64,000 bases of DNA, from NCBI RefSeq assembly GCF_030272615.1, contig NC_081406.1, positions 479,288,900 through 479,352,899 of the forward strand. The letters run 5' to 3'. The stretch is from Cryptomeria japonica. Lineage: Eukaryota > Streptophyta > Pinopsida > Cupressales > Cupressaceae. Shown here one piece after another: positions 46,591-58,738 of this stretch (position 1 is its first letter; each line of letters begins with the position of its first letter). Below the pieces are notes generated by a model. It made no database searches. It saw only the letters and a program-made list of their open reading frames with translations, and had not been told where the DNA came from. Both the position numbers and the translations under genes were made by a program.

Positions 46591-46710
46591 CAAGGGTCCC
46601 ATAACCCTTGTGTATCACTCTCTTCCAAAGAGAGTCTCTACACTCTCAGGCTGTCATACAACCCTTCACCCCAAGGCTACTCTACCCTCCCAAGAGCGAG
46701 TATGGCCTTG
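46591..46710 (-). promoter_or_regulatory. Stem-loop cluster in G 5' LTR
   Basis: SL1 CAAGGGT-CCCATA-ACCCTTG (46591-46610), SL2 ACTCTCT-TCCAA-AGAGAGT (46617-46635), SL3 CAAGGC-TACTC...GAGTA-TG-GCCTTG (46672-46710). All arms are fully paired apart from the two-base bulge in SL3. Confidence 0.7.
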
Positions 46711-48171
46711 AAACACCCCAAATAATAAACATGATACAATCAATGTAAAAAAAACACAAGAATAACTCAAACATCTTCCATGACTACAAAGAAACAACCA
46801 AAGAAGAGAACAATCAATCTTTCAACAATTTACAGAACAACACATAAAGAAGGTATTTCCACCAACCTTAAAACCTGCAAATGGGATGAGTAGAAGTTGT
46901 AGGAGAGATTCCCAATCCACTAATATTTTCCTTCTCAAGACTTAGCCAAAACTTCAATACCAAAATTTCCAAACTTCTCAAGATTCTATGTCTCCAAAAA
47001 TGAAGAGTGGGTGATCACCATTCTCCCTCTCAAAACATTCCCTAAGAAAACACTCCTCACTCTTTCCAATCCTCTTGGGAAAGGTGAGAGATTTTCATAT
47101 GTTAGTGTTCCCAACACCTTACAAGATCTCTATACAAGACACCCTAAAAAGGTAAAAGAAAATGGGGAAGAGAAAATATCACTCATTAGGAAGGTTATCT
47201 AACCTAGGTAAGATCCTGAAAAGTTAAAATTCGACCATCTTGAAAAATTCAACTTTTGAGGTGACTAGACAGTCACTAGGGAGTGGACACATGGCTAAAA
47301 TTAGCCTTTACCCATAGGTACATCATATAGCCCATTAAAAATGCCCCTAACCTGACCTTAGGAGTTAGTTTAACCCTCTAGAAACTCACCCAAAGTTTAC
47401 CTACGGGTCAACCTTGAGTTGACCTTTCTAATGGCTCCCTATCCAAGACTTTCTTTGGACCATATTAGGATATTTGAAAAAAACATTGGTAAAACAAATT
47501 CCTTCCAGGGGACATGTCACTGCCAACTCACTTTACAACACATGTGTGAAGTGACACCACAAAATTACACATCACTTAAATACACATGGCAATGTCCCTT
47601 TGTTGGAATTAATAAATTTAACAATTTCAAATTAAACACACATCCAAGCATAAACATTTACAAATAAAACACATTTACACATGAGGTGTTGTCTCTCCAA
47701 ATAGACAACCTTTGGCTTCACAAATGCACATAGGTTCAGGCTTGATTCTCCTAATAGTTTCCATGGTCACATGGATCAGTTTTCCTGCACATCTCACTTT
47801 GCACATTAGTAATTCTAAAAATCACATATAATATTATCATATGAAAAGAATACAATTCAAACATTTGCACACAATTTCAATTATAATAATCAAGTTTCCA
47901 ATTATCCAATAAAATCCACATAAAAGAATCTATTAAATGGCATCATCATAATCATCATGAAATTTAATCATTTATAAAGCATTCATCCATAATTTCTAAC
48001 TTCAAAATAAAGTACTTCAAATCAAATATAAATTACGTACACCATATCAATGTTATCCAATCACTGGATCATATACAATCTATATCCATAATGCATCAAA
48101 ATAAATTGTCAATAATAGGTCCAACATGAAAATAACTAAAATGCTATGATGGCTCGGGGTAGGGCCTCACA

Positions 48172-50699
48172 ACAACCTAAAACTTAGTCACTGGATTTGA
48201 ATTTTCTTTTTATCATCACTGGGTGGAAATGTAGGAATAAACATAAGCATCAAATCACGAAGAGCTAGGATGACCTAAATGTCATGTCTTTTTTAATATA
48301 GCGAGTGAACATAAGTCTCGGGGCATGAAGAGTTAGGATGACCAGAATGTTGCTTGCATGTAAACACACCAGACAAAGAAGAGGTTCGTCCTTGTTATAT
48401 GTAATATTTATTATCTTGTCTGCAATGACCCTTGTATCGTTCATCTCCTAGGATAGATTAAGCATGTATCTAGATTGTACATTAAAAAAAATTCCTTGAA
48501 ACAGATAGATTTGATTCCTTTCTCCCTGCAGCATACAAATAAATGGAGTCGAGGTATGTGTGGCAATTTCACCTTGATGTGAAGGCACTAATCATAGACA
48601 CCCAGCTTATGAGATGTTTCCAGATCATCAAAATCACTTCTACAAGTAGAAAACAAAGAAAAGTATTATGCCCCCAGTCCTTGCTCCTCTTAGTCAAGAT
48701 AGATTTCCTCGAGTTACTCAGAGGGAATAATAATTGGAACCCAATTTTAAAAAGACAACATACAAAGAAAATTTCAATCAAATCTCAAACAGTTTAGTGA
48801 TTGTTTTCATTGTTCTTGCTTTGTGTGTTTACTCAGTGGTAGAACTCTGCAGTGGTTAGGAGATATGTGACTGACATACATTGAGTGACCTGCTACTACC
48901 GACATAAAGATAACTTGTTTAAACTACTTAGGACATTTAGATTGACCAGTTGATTACCCTAATACTAAGATGTTGATCGGTTTCAAGCCATGAGGGTTTC
49001 AAAAAGAACCAAGGTGTCACAAAAGCGACTGAAAGGTATGAACATGCTAAAGCAAATAAATGCAAGGAAATAGAAAATAAGACTAACCTGGACAAAATCC
49101 AACAACCATATTGATCTATATCATTGTTTTGATTTGTGTGACCATTGATAGGAATGTCTAGTTTTAAATAGTAAATACCTTGTATAAGACTGATCTGTCT
49201 GGTTTTGCGTGTACCTTTCCTTGTATAAGACATGTTGATGTTTGATAGAGTTTGATAGATTGATTAACAAGACATTCGATAAGTTTGAGTGTAGACCTTG
49301 AGAGTTTGTCTATTGTTGTTTTGGTTTGATAGATGGTCTATGCTTTCTCTCTTTGATTTTTCAGTTTTTTTGATTTTGTGGTGTTTTGATTTGTTTGTCC
49401 TTTTTTTTCAGGACATTTTATGATTGTTTTTTAGGACTTTTATGATTTTTAGGATTTCTTCAGCTATGCCCCCAGTATGCAGACCTATATGACATTATGA
49501 TCTGCATAATGCATGTGGAGACAATGAATTTTTGATATGACCTATGTTAATGCAATATGCATGATGAAGATGCATTTCCTATTTGAACAAGGATGACTAT
49601 GTTTGTTTAGCATTTAATAAACCAATTGAATTGGAGGTACAAAACATTTCATAGATAAGCAGTCAATCAATCCTTAAGGTCCCTTGGAACATCCAAATTA
49701 ACACACTTAGTGACTAGGATTTATTACAAATGGAGACATGGAAAACTTCCCCATTGATTCTTGAAACTTTGATCTTATTTTGTCCATGTGAGTGCAAATG
49801 AGTTAAATCCTTCTCTTGTATTCACTAAAGATCCTTAGCACCCTATATGACTAGCTACGTGGATTATTCTCACTTCAAAAGCATTTCAAATGGAGCCTCA
49901 TTGCCAACAAGCTTTTAGAGCTCTAATGAGGTTATAGAATGTAATTTCTCAAATATTGGTCCATTGCCAGTAGGTGTTCATATCCCTGATGAAGTTACTC
50001 ACATGTTCCCATAGTCAAGCTTTTTGTCACACTTGTATGTGTGATATTGCAGTTATATATCATTGTTCTTTTACCTTGACATGAATATTTGGCATATCAC
50101 TTTTTCTTTTTCTATTTTTCTTGCCTTGACTTGTAAGTAATGAAACCTACTTGGGTGTGTTAGTTACAACGACGCTGAAGTAGAATTTTAGATTTTTCAC
50201 TAGTCATATGATCAATTAGGTGTCTCAAATGAATTAGAGATTTTGTTAATGTGTTTAAGATATAGCAATTGATAGATTTTGGGTTAATGAGTCTCAAATA
50301 GAGAAATAACTACCCAACCATAAGTAAAGTTTCATCACGGGGTAATGTTGAAAATGAATGACCTTATGACCTAAAAGACTTCATGTTCAAATATCTAAGA
50401 AAGGAGACGACCCTTGTTTGTCTTGAATGAAAACAAAAGATAAACTTGGACAATTGCCTTGTTTTATTAATATTGATATATGCCAATATAGGAGTTTTGC
50501 GAATGTGATGCATTTGAAAAGAAACTATATGCAATGCAAAAAGAAAAACCGAAATTAACCCAACGCTTAGATATAGTATCATTTAAGGTGCATGTTGTTC
50601 ATAGGATAGGGTCAGGGAGTTTTGTGTAGGTATTTCATTGGTCTTTGTTTCAAGAGTCAGGTAAAGATGTCTTTTCCAATAGGATATAAGGACTCGGCT
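48172..50699 (-). other. Non-coding interior of T
   Basis: No coding potential was recognised; frames are short. It contains an imperfect ~75-bp tandem pair at about 48240-48360 (AGAGCTAGGATGACC / AGAGTTAGGATGACC) and two CCTTGTATAAGAC words near 49170-49232 that recur at 62510-62640 in T2. Confidence 0.5.
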
Positions 50700-52403
50700 A
50701 AGTGTACATGTTCAACATCTCCAATGTTGATTTCCTTAGTTTTTTGGATTTTGTGATGAAACTAGGGTAAATTCTTATGCAAAGGATTGGATAAGGGGAA
50801 TGGAAGGGTGAAAAAGAGGTGTTGGATAATGGATCAGATATTGAAAGGTTGGTGCATGAGCGAATGGAAATGTTGGTGGGATCATCATTGGAATACATCT
50901 TGAGGGGTGGTGTGATGATGGAGAAAAAGTGGATCTCAGATTTTGAGATTTGGATGGAGGAATAGCTAGGGATTATGGGACATAAGGATCCAAAATGGAT
51001 GGTGTTGATGGAGAAATAGATTTGGAATTTTTTTATGGAGGAACAACAATTTTGGATGTTTATTTAGATTTTTCTCTAGACTTTTGTGCTTCAAGGAGTC
51101 GCTTAGAGATCCACATGATTTTTTATTTTTCATGCTTTTCTAGTTCCTTGGAACACATTTCTTGGACAAGTGCCTTAGGAACTCATATAACTTTTTATTT
51201 TTCTTTCTTTTTCTTAGTGGGCCTTTGTGTCCTTTTATATGGATGGAAGGTGTGTGAAGATGTATGCCTTTGTTGATCCTGCATAAGGGATGGAGGGATA
51301 TAGGGTCCTAAAATGGATGGAAGAGATGAAGGGGAAGGCATGTATTTAGATTTTGGTTTGGTAGGGATACCAACATCTTGAGGAATGTCACTGAGGCCAT
51401 GGCCCTTAATACTTTCTTGAATATGGAGAGCTTCTTACTTGTGAATCTCTACCCCTTTTCATTTATAAATATTTTGACTTGTAGGATACACTTTTCTCTA
51501 GGAAGAAGATGCGAGTCCATTATGAGGTGGAGGTGAAATGTAGGGAATGATAGGATCATGAGAGTGCTTTGTAGGCATGATGGATCCTTGAGGTGAACAT
51601 GGAGGATTATGGCAAGGAGATGTAGGGATACCTTGATCTTGACATGGAAGAGAACCATTAGATAGAGTAGGAATGGTGTTTGACTCTTCATTTTTAATAG
51701 GATCATTTGAAAAGGTGGAAGAGGCATCATGATCTTGGAAGCAGATTAGGAATGAGATTAAATCATGGGATTCTAGGGAGTTAGGATCTTTTTCAACCAT
51801 TGGATGGGATGGCATTTTAGATAGCCCTTGTTGTTGAGAAGCCTTAGGAGATGGAGGAATCATGGAAGAGATGGAACCTACATGTGGTCCATTGCTAGAA
51901 ACAGGTTCATAATTTTGATCATGCTTGGTAATGACATCTGGTTCCTCCTTAGGTGAATTTTTAGGATCTTCAATTTCAATAAAACCATCATCAAGGAGGT
52001 CTTGAATTTTATGTTTTAATTCCATTCACATTGAAGTCTTATGTTTTTTATGCCTATGATATGCACAATAATTACTCAAAAGTTCACATCCCCATGTGTT
52101 CTTGTTAGGAAATATGATAAGATTGTGCTCAAGAAGCTCTTCCAAAGATGACTCAATAGATTGCCCCAAAGGTGTAAACTGTCTATCTAGGGGATGGATG
52201 TGTTTTTGTGTGGGTGAAGATGTCTTGTGATTTTCAACTACTTTATGTTCCACCCTAGATAATTGTTTTAACATTTCTTGAAGTCTAGTGTTCTTGATAT
52301 CAAGAAATTTTATCTCAAGAGGATTCATTGAATCTTTTTGCTGGGCTTCAATGTCATATATTTCTCTCTTGAGATCTTGAATTTGTTGGGCCAAGGTAGC
52401 CAT
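50700..52403 (-). pseudogene. T gag-like ORF (Ty3 zinc-finger type)
   Basis: Starts at ATG 52403 (M-A-T-L-A-Q-Q-I-Q-D-L-K-R-E-I-Y) with a coiled-coil N-terminus of about 60 residues. It continues R-Q-F-T-P-L-G-Q and L-E-E-L-L-E-H, then C-A-Y-H-R...L-K-H-K-I-Q-D-L-L-D-D-G. That order is the C-terminal part of Gag in Tat/Athila-type Ty3 elements. A TGA at 52023-52025 divides it, within the zinc-finger region. The large gag capsid domain is absent; the coiled coil seems to replace it. A long Pro/Ser/His-rich acidic tail follows with scattered stops. It probably was an RNA- or particle-binding accessory protein for a parent element (inference). Confidence 0.65.
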
Positions 52404-54420
52404 GGGCTTCGTACTTTCATCAGAATGTTTAGGAGAGCTCCCAGTTTGAACAAGTATTTACAATTGACGTAATTGAGTGCTAGGACTGATACAAAAGTCA
52501 TGATTAAATCAGAGCTAGTTGTTTGTTTGAGGTTTAATTAAGGAGATGAAGACCAAGTCTAGTTTTAGGAACGATCTATCCTGTGTAAGACATGATCTAA
52601 GTAGATCGGATTGATCAGATTGATGAGGGTTTGATTGAACCAGTTGAGATATAATCAACAAAGTCATGTAACACAACAACAACGATACACTATCAAGATT
52701 ATTTATGCTCAAGATTAAAATGACCAGATTTACGCTCACTGCAAATTGATTAGGCAAGTATGATAGATTTGGAAAAGTATGCAAAAAGGGAGGCTTCTAG
52801 ATTGATGAAAACATAGGCTCGTACGACAGAATAAGATGACTCAAATGATAATTTAGGAACTTCCAGATGACATAGACAGATACTCGTACGAGTTGCTTCC
52901 TATATCCGAATGACAATTTAAAGATTACCACATGACAAATATTAAAGATCAGGATGAATCGTATGATAGATTTTATAAGACCATACAACAATCTTTAGAG
53001 ACTAGGACAACAGTTTAATAGCTATCAGACGACAATTCTCAAGGGGTAGTATGACATACCAGAAGACTCGTACGACAGAAGACCAGACAACGATGAGTTT
53101 CTAATAGGGACAGAGTTTTGACCACTGAGTCTTTGATGTTTTGATTGATTTTCAAGTTTTTTAGTTTCTATGACAAAAAACATAGCAAACACACAAGATC
53201 CAAAGTGACTTCAAACACAACATGCTAATTCTAAGGAAGTTGGCTGAGAGAGAAAACCTTTGCTTGCAGACTCAGGTACATACCCAATAGCTAATTAGAA
53301 TTTGGTCACTGAGTCTCACACAATGGATTCTCAATGTTGTATTAGCCAACTCCAAATGCTAATGGGGACACGAAATGGCAAGTATCTTGGGAGAGTTACT
53401 ATCAATCTTGCACAAAGATTATCCCCCTTTAGAAGGTGAACTAGGTATCTGTTATTTTAAAGTTTGTAGTAAGGGTTTCCATTCAAAATTACCCCTTGAA
53501 GTCACGCAAGCATGATTGAGGCCTATAGCCTATCAAGGTACTAAAACAAGTTGTAGTCATGCAAGCATGATTAAGACTACAAGGCCCTACAAAATGTCCG
53601 ATATGAGAGATCTCAAAAGAGAAAACTCAAATAGTCTCGTCCTTCAAGACTTTAATCCCAAAAGGCCTATTTATTATAGTGAGTCAGAATGTTTGGGTTT
53701 AGTTGTACTCACTTGGGTTGTTCTCATAGGTGATTACTTTTTCCCACTCTGATAGGCCCGCTAAAAGGTACACAAATCTCAAACTTAGAAAATCTTCAAG
53801 GGTCTAGATTTCTAATTATTTGTGTAGACAAGAGAATACTCTCCTGCCTCTTAGACTTTTCTTCAAACACAAGACAAATTTTTTTATTTACCACAAAGCA
53901 ATTTAAGTGCCTAAAAATGAATTAAAGAATACACAATATTTAGTCAATTCCCCTTAGACAACCTTTAAAACCAACACATCATTAGTCATATTATTTTTGA
54001 TTCTTTGACATGGTGTAAGTTTGATTTGATAAATTCTTTGACAGGCATTCTGTAGAAAATCAGTTAGGCTCTGAAAATCTTAGGCAAACAGAAGACAATT
54101 TAGGGTTAGCATTAGTAAAATCCAAAGCCAAATCAAGAAAACCCCAAAAAGTATACTGTTTATAAAATAAGCAAAGCAGAAATCCGTACGACAATTCTCA
54201 CCGAGCAAAATGCGTATTCTCACCGAACCAAACAAGTAAACAAAGAATGAAATGACACAAGCAGATACTTGTACGATGATTCCGATAGAGCAAAATGAGT
54301 ATTCTTAGAACTCATCTTGTAATGCATAAAAACTCGTACAACCTTTTTCAGAGACTGTACGAACAAAACCTGAAAAATCAAAAAAATGATTTGCAAGACC
54401 GAAAAAAATTGAATCTTTAC
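52404..54420 (-). other. T leader region
   Basis: About 2 kb between primer site and ORF with no long frames. It contains repeated CGTACGA-type words (near 52818, 52883, 53068, 54185, 54270 and 54355) and a duplicated CAATTCTCACCGAG-like phrase near 54190-54235. Confidence 0.5.
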
Positions 54421-54441
54421 TGCCCCACGGTGGGCGCCAAA
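54421..54441 (-). promoter_or_regulatory. T primer binding site
   Basis: The minus strand reads TTTGGCGCCCACCGTGGGGC just after the LTR. This type of primer site is common in plant Ty3 elements; I do not assign the tRNA. It differs from the Met-tRNA type used by G, C2 and N. Confidence 0.75.
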
Positions 54442-54442
54442 A

Positions 54443-55469
54443 TGTGTGAAAAGTGGACCTGTATGTGTATCTGAATACACAACACTTCAATTAAGTCACT
54501 ATATGTATGGTTAGTAAACCAATAATTAATGAAAAATGAAACCATTACAAAGTGACCTATTGCCTTCTAGTAGATGTGAGTTTAGTTTTTGCTCTTAGAT
54601 TTCTTTATGCGATACTAGTGACTAGACGACACCTAAACGAAGGATTTAATCTATATGAGTATGAAATTGAGTGAAATGGATGCAAGATTAAGCTAACATG
54701 TTTAAGTTATGAATGAATATTTAAGATAGATGATTTAACAAATATGCAATATTCTCAATGCACAAAAATCTCAATAGACCTAGAGCAAAAACAACATAAT
54801 AACGATAAATATCTAGGTTCTTTTTTGAATGAAAGATGAGAGCCTGAATTTATAGAAAATCCAAAGAGAGACCAACGGTCAAGATCAATCAATGATGAAC
54901 GACAGAGATTCTCCAAGAGGAAGCACTATCCGGGTGAATTAATGTGATTGGCTACTTTTCTCAGCTTTAAAGGAAATTGAACTAATTTTAAGATAAAATT
55001 AGAAAAAACTGATTTATTCCATATTTTTTATATTTTTATTCAATTTTGATATTTAATTGATTTAATTGCTTGTTTGAGATTTTTCAATTTAATTCCTTTT
55101 TTATTTCAATTTAATGATTTAATGGTAAATTTATATATTAATTAAATATGCTAGGTCACAAGTTCAAATCCCATAGGGGGTAGGGTATGTACATCCTATC
55201 GGCTTCGGCCTATTACCGATCAAAAAAAAAATGCTAGGATATTTAATTAAATAAATAGGATAATTGACTAAAATGATTTTCTTGGAATGATTAATTAATT
55301 AAATAAATATTTAATTAATATAGAATGATTTATTTGCCATGTGACATTGATGATTGAGAATTAATTAATTAGGTGCTCAAGATTGATTTAATTACCTTTG
55401 GTTAGGACCTTGGTGATGTAGTCGAGATTAGGGGCCCATGGTTTAGGTGACTATTTTTAGGGTATTACA
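54443..55469 (-). repeat. T 5' LTR
   Basis: 1027 bp, TGTGTGAAAA ... GGGTATTACA in plus orientation. It is bounded on the left by the primer site and on the right by AATGC, the likely target pentamer. No second copy lies in the window. It contains a SINE fragment. Confidence 0.7.
55156..55230 (+). mobile_element. 5'-truncated tRNA-type SINE
   Basis: A 75-bp unit with an RNA polymerase III B-box-like AGTTCAAATCC (55161-55171), a GC-richer body with ATCGG...CCGAT arms (55198-55220), and an A-tail (55222-55230). It is flanked by ATGCTAGG direct repeats at 55148-55155 and 55231-55238. The A box is missing, so it is truncated. It is inserted in the T LTR. Confidence 0.7.
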
Positions 55470-56300
55470 AATGCAAATTGCACATGCTAAAGGTGGATGC
55501 AAGACTAAAATCAGTATATCGGTCTCCCAAGATAGTGGGGTTTTGAAGAACTTGAATGGACAGAGTACAAGGAAAGCTCCTTGAAGGGTGTTGAGTGTTA
55601 TTAAGGTGTATGGGGGTGACACAAGTCTGTGATAAACAATATTTTCCTTTGATAAAACCAAAGTGTTCAATGTTTATTGACTGCCTCTAAATGTGGATGT
55701 GACTGTCACATTAGGACAACAGACTGGGTTTTCTTATTTTTTAAAGTCAAGAGTTGATTGTTGGGGTTGATGTTGAGGTTGTTGTCAGAGGAATGGTAGG
55801 GTGGTCCTCCATATTCATAAAATGCATTGGGAGGGCTAAAAACAAGGAGTAGGTCATTGAAAGTGTGACTATCCTATTGGTGTTGTTTTGTCTTTGTGAA
55901 TAGTGTTAGGACAATAGGGTGTCAAGATGCTTTCGAGGGTGGTTGGGGAGGGGGGGGGCGGGGGGGGTTGAGACTTGTGTTTTGGTCATGGGGAAGAAGT
56001 CCATTGATGTGTCCTTGGGAAAATTTGGGTTGGTGCAAGCCTACTTCGCATTGTGAGTTGTGTGAGTAAGCCATTGGTGGTCCTACTTGGAAGAGACCTA
56101 GTGTTGTTGGTCTTATAGGGAATCTTTGGTGTTTGGTGTAGAAGTGTTTGGTCTTGGGTCTCAATGTACTATTATGACCTATTTGAGCATGCTACCATGG
56201 TTGGATGGAAGTTTGAGTAGTAGGAGTGAGTCCTTGGTGTTGAGGAAACTTGAGAGGGTTACTAATCTTGTGAGTCTCATGTCTCTTTGTGGAGAGAGAT
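55470..56300 (-). pseudogene. T2 Pro-rich gag-like relic, distal part
   Basis: The minus strand has a Pro/His/Asn-rich reading (55922-56164 open: P-T-T-L-G-L-F-Q-V-G-P-P, later N-P-P-R-P-P-P-P-Q-P-P) resembling the tail of the T ORF, with many stops. It would continue the reading from 61028-60178 across solo LTR S. It ends at the T LTR. Weak similarity only; a G-run at 55940-55970 marks the Pro codons. Confidence 0.4.
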
Positions 56301-57049
56301 TGTCATGCCCAAAATTTAGGGGCAAAAACAAAATGATTTTTTTTTTTTAAATAACAACTAGTTAATTAACGAAGTTCGCTATCACGACATGTGTTAACAT
56401 GTTGGCCATAACAAAAATTGAACTAACTCTGATACTAACCAAGTATCGAAACTTAATTAAAAATTCATTTGCAGAAAACTAAATGTCTTTAATTTATTTT
56501 ATTTGAATAAACTCATTTAAATGGTAGACGCATATAATAAAATTGATCTCCAAATATTCCATATTGTCTAAAAGACATTTTAAATCATTAATTAATTTAA
56601 TGGATTATCGCGTCAAATAATTTTTCAATGACATTGTCCGATGAGGATAATTAACTTTCAAAAATTCAAATTTAGTTCTCAAGGAGTTAATTTTCCCTTT
56701 CTATTTAATCCAAGGCTCCACAATTATTTAATTCAAAAAAAATAATTAAATGGCATTAAAAATTCCCTGCCTATCTAATTTGAAACCCTAACTAATTTTA
56801 ATTAAATATCCCACTACTAAATAATAATTATCATGAAAACCTAATTTAAAATACACTATAAAAAAATACTTCTATGACTCTTTTTTTTAAAAATAACTTA
56901 AACTCATTTATCCCCTCTCTACCCTAGCTCTAACCGAGCTAGGGTTTCTTTTTTTTGTGTGCTTAACACCATTTCCACGCAGGGCGGCCATGGCGGATTT
57001 GGCAAAATGCAGGAGATGGCGAATGGGTGGAGGTCGGTGCTGCTGAAGA

Positions 57050-57250
57050 CTCCACTGTGCAAGGCACAGTGGGCTCGGCCGCCGACCACTATGCATCGCA
57101 CAGTGAGCACGGCTGCCGGCCACTGTGTAGTGCATAATGAGCTCAGCTCGCCGGCCACTGTGCAATACACAGTGCGCTCGGCCCGTCGGCCACTGTGCCA
57201 TGCACAGTGTGCTCGGCCGCCGGCCACTGTGCATTGCACAGTGTGCTTGA
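57050..57250. repeat. Tandem palindrome array in S
   Basis: About six units of 34-40 bp with CCACTGTGC...GCACAGTG arms separated by GCTCGGCCGCCGG-like spacers. It lies at the same relative place as the arrays in G but with different arm sequence. Frames on both strands (56908-57480) derive from it. Confidence 0.88.
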
Positions 57251-57319
57251 CCCCGGCCGAAACCCTCCGCTATCAAGTTTTTTTTTGTTTTAAATTTTTT
57301 TTTTTTAAACATTATAAAT

Positions 57320-57470
57320 ATATTACATATATATATATATACATATATTTACATATATATATATTTATATATAGAGAGAGAGAGAGTTATATATATATAT
57401 ATATATGTTGGTTACTACGAATGTTAAAAATAAATACTGAAAGAAGTTTATATATATATATATATTTTTT
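57320..57470. repeat. TA/AG microsatellite patch in S
   Basis: Interrupted TA runs with ACATATAT words and an AG run (57374-57386), just after the palindrome array, as the TA tract follows the array in G. Confidence 0.85.
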
Positions 57471-58624
57471 AATTATCTAATACAGAGATAAATAATGCAT
57501 ATATATTAACATTCTGATTTTATTTTAAACTGTTTAATATCAAAGGCATAAATTGATTTTCTGCTAAAATCTAAGGTAAATAAATGTAAAATAAAATCAC
57601 AAAAAGTAAATAGATATAGATTTATTTCCTACAATAAAATAACCATAGGTATCAATAAATTTTCAATAGCATCTTATCATTCTAAAGTTTAATAATCTCA
57701 AGTTAAGGAACTAGAAGGGAGGAATGCTTTAGATTTTATTCCTAAAATTAATTGTGTAATTTCATTCTTGCAACTATCATTTTCTAGGATCCAAAAACAC
57801 AAAAATCTTACAATAAGAAATTTAAACTGCAATATACGCCTTTAAAACAACATGCATACAATCATTAAAATATTAACAATAAATATTATTCATATTTTTC
57901 TGCAAGTAGAATGAAGGTAAGTTAATTAAAAACTGATTTTTTTCCATATTACAAAAGAAGCTTTTGCATGCAAATCAAAGCAACCCTTTACTTTTTAAAA
58001 TAGAAATAGAAACATATCTGGCTTTTTACAACTCTATCGATATTCTGCAAAATTACAAGATGTTTCTTTTTTTAACTACAATATTAAATCACATGTCCTA
58101 TCTCAAAATTACAACTTGCCTCTCATTCAACGAATGAGGGTATATTTCTACTATCAAATTTAAACAAATAACTTCAAATGGATTTAAGTATCTTCAACAA
58201 TAATCTTCTGCATCTTTTCACTGTTTCTATTCTCTTCTCCTGACTTTCCTGCATAATAAATCACAATATGACCACGGAGTGCTCACCTCCCAGCCTAGGC
58301 TAACTGGTAGCCACCCCCGAGCTCGGAGAACCAATTCCTAGACGGGTAACAAACATGCAAACTCCAAGAAGACAAAAATACACACATAGATTTTCAGGCA
58401 CACTCTCAACTTGGCTACACAACACCACACTTTGGTGATGATCTTTTCAAGGGTGGTAGTGGACCAATACCCTGAGGAGAACTGCAAGTATGGAAAAACA
58501 AGTAGCCACCTCATGGCACAATAAATACATCAAGAATCACAACCCCATATTCCTTATGCCCCCCAAAGACATTCTAGCCTTATATCCCTCCTTATGACCC
58601 CCATTCCACAAACAGGCCATGCAG

Positions 58625-58738
58625 CAAGGGTCACACAAAGATCCCTTGTGATCGCTCTCAAACGAGAGTCTCTCACTCGAGGGTTGTCACTGCTACCACC
58701 CACAAGATCCTCTTCTCTCCCAAGAGTAAGAGGTCTTG
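58625..58738 (-). promoter_or_regulatory. Stem-loop cluster in S
   Basis: SL1 CAAGGG...CCCTTG (58625-58648), SL2 CTCTC-AAAC-GAGAG (58655-58668), SL3 CAAGA-T-CCTCTT...AAGAGG-TCTTG (58703-58738). Order and spacing match G while loops and parts of the arms differ. Confidence 0.7.

Larger units (their letters stand above)
22514..48171 (-). mobile_element. Gypsy (chromovirus-like) element G, interrupted by C2
   Basis: Minus-strand Ty3/gypsy element: 5' LTR 44001-48171, primer site 43986-43998, gag from 43809, protease, RT, RNase H, integrase and a chromodomain-like tail to about 39115, polypurine tract 39096-39111, and 3' LTR 36149-39095 plus 22514-25491, with C2 inserted within that LTR. The LTR ends are TGTCATGCCC and GGGCCTCACA in plus orientation. 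The flanking pentamers, GCAAT (22509-22513) and ACAAC (48172-48176), agree at only three positions, so the duplication is decayed or the ends were recombined. The long LTRs and chromodomain-like end suggest a Tekay/Del-type chromovirus (inference). Confidence 0.88.
44001..48171 (-). repeat. G 5' LTR
   Basis: 4171 bp, TGTCATGCCC ... GGGCCTCACA in plus orientation, which on the coding strand is TGTGAGGCCC to GGGCATGACA. It is not interrupted, so it is the reference for the family. It includes a short TA-run (44600-44650), the palindrome array (45050-45290), a stem-loop cluster (46591-46710) and a decayed TATA site near 47130. Long open frames such as 44906-45295 on the minus strand come from the array. 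Confidence 0.92.
48172..55469 (-). mobile_element. Element T: non-autonomous Ty3-type element (partial)
   Basis: Minus-strand element with a 5' LTR at 54443-55469, a primer site at 54421-54441, a 2-kb leader, a gag-like ORF (about 50700-52403) and then non-coding sequence to the edge of G at 48171. No RT, integrase or protease is visible. The 3' part may continue left of G at 21379-22513, but the poor match of the G flanks leaves this open. Confidence 0.6.

Noticed and set aside
56908-57480. Open frames with Cys/His/Ala repeats in solo LTR S
   Set aside because: They come from the tandem palindromes and read on both strands.
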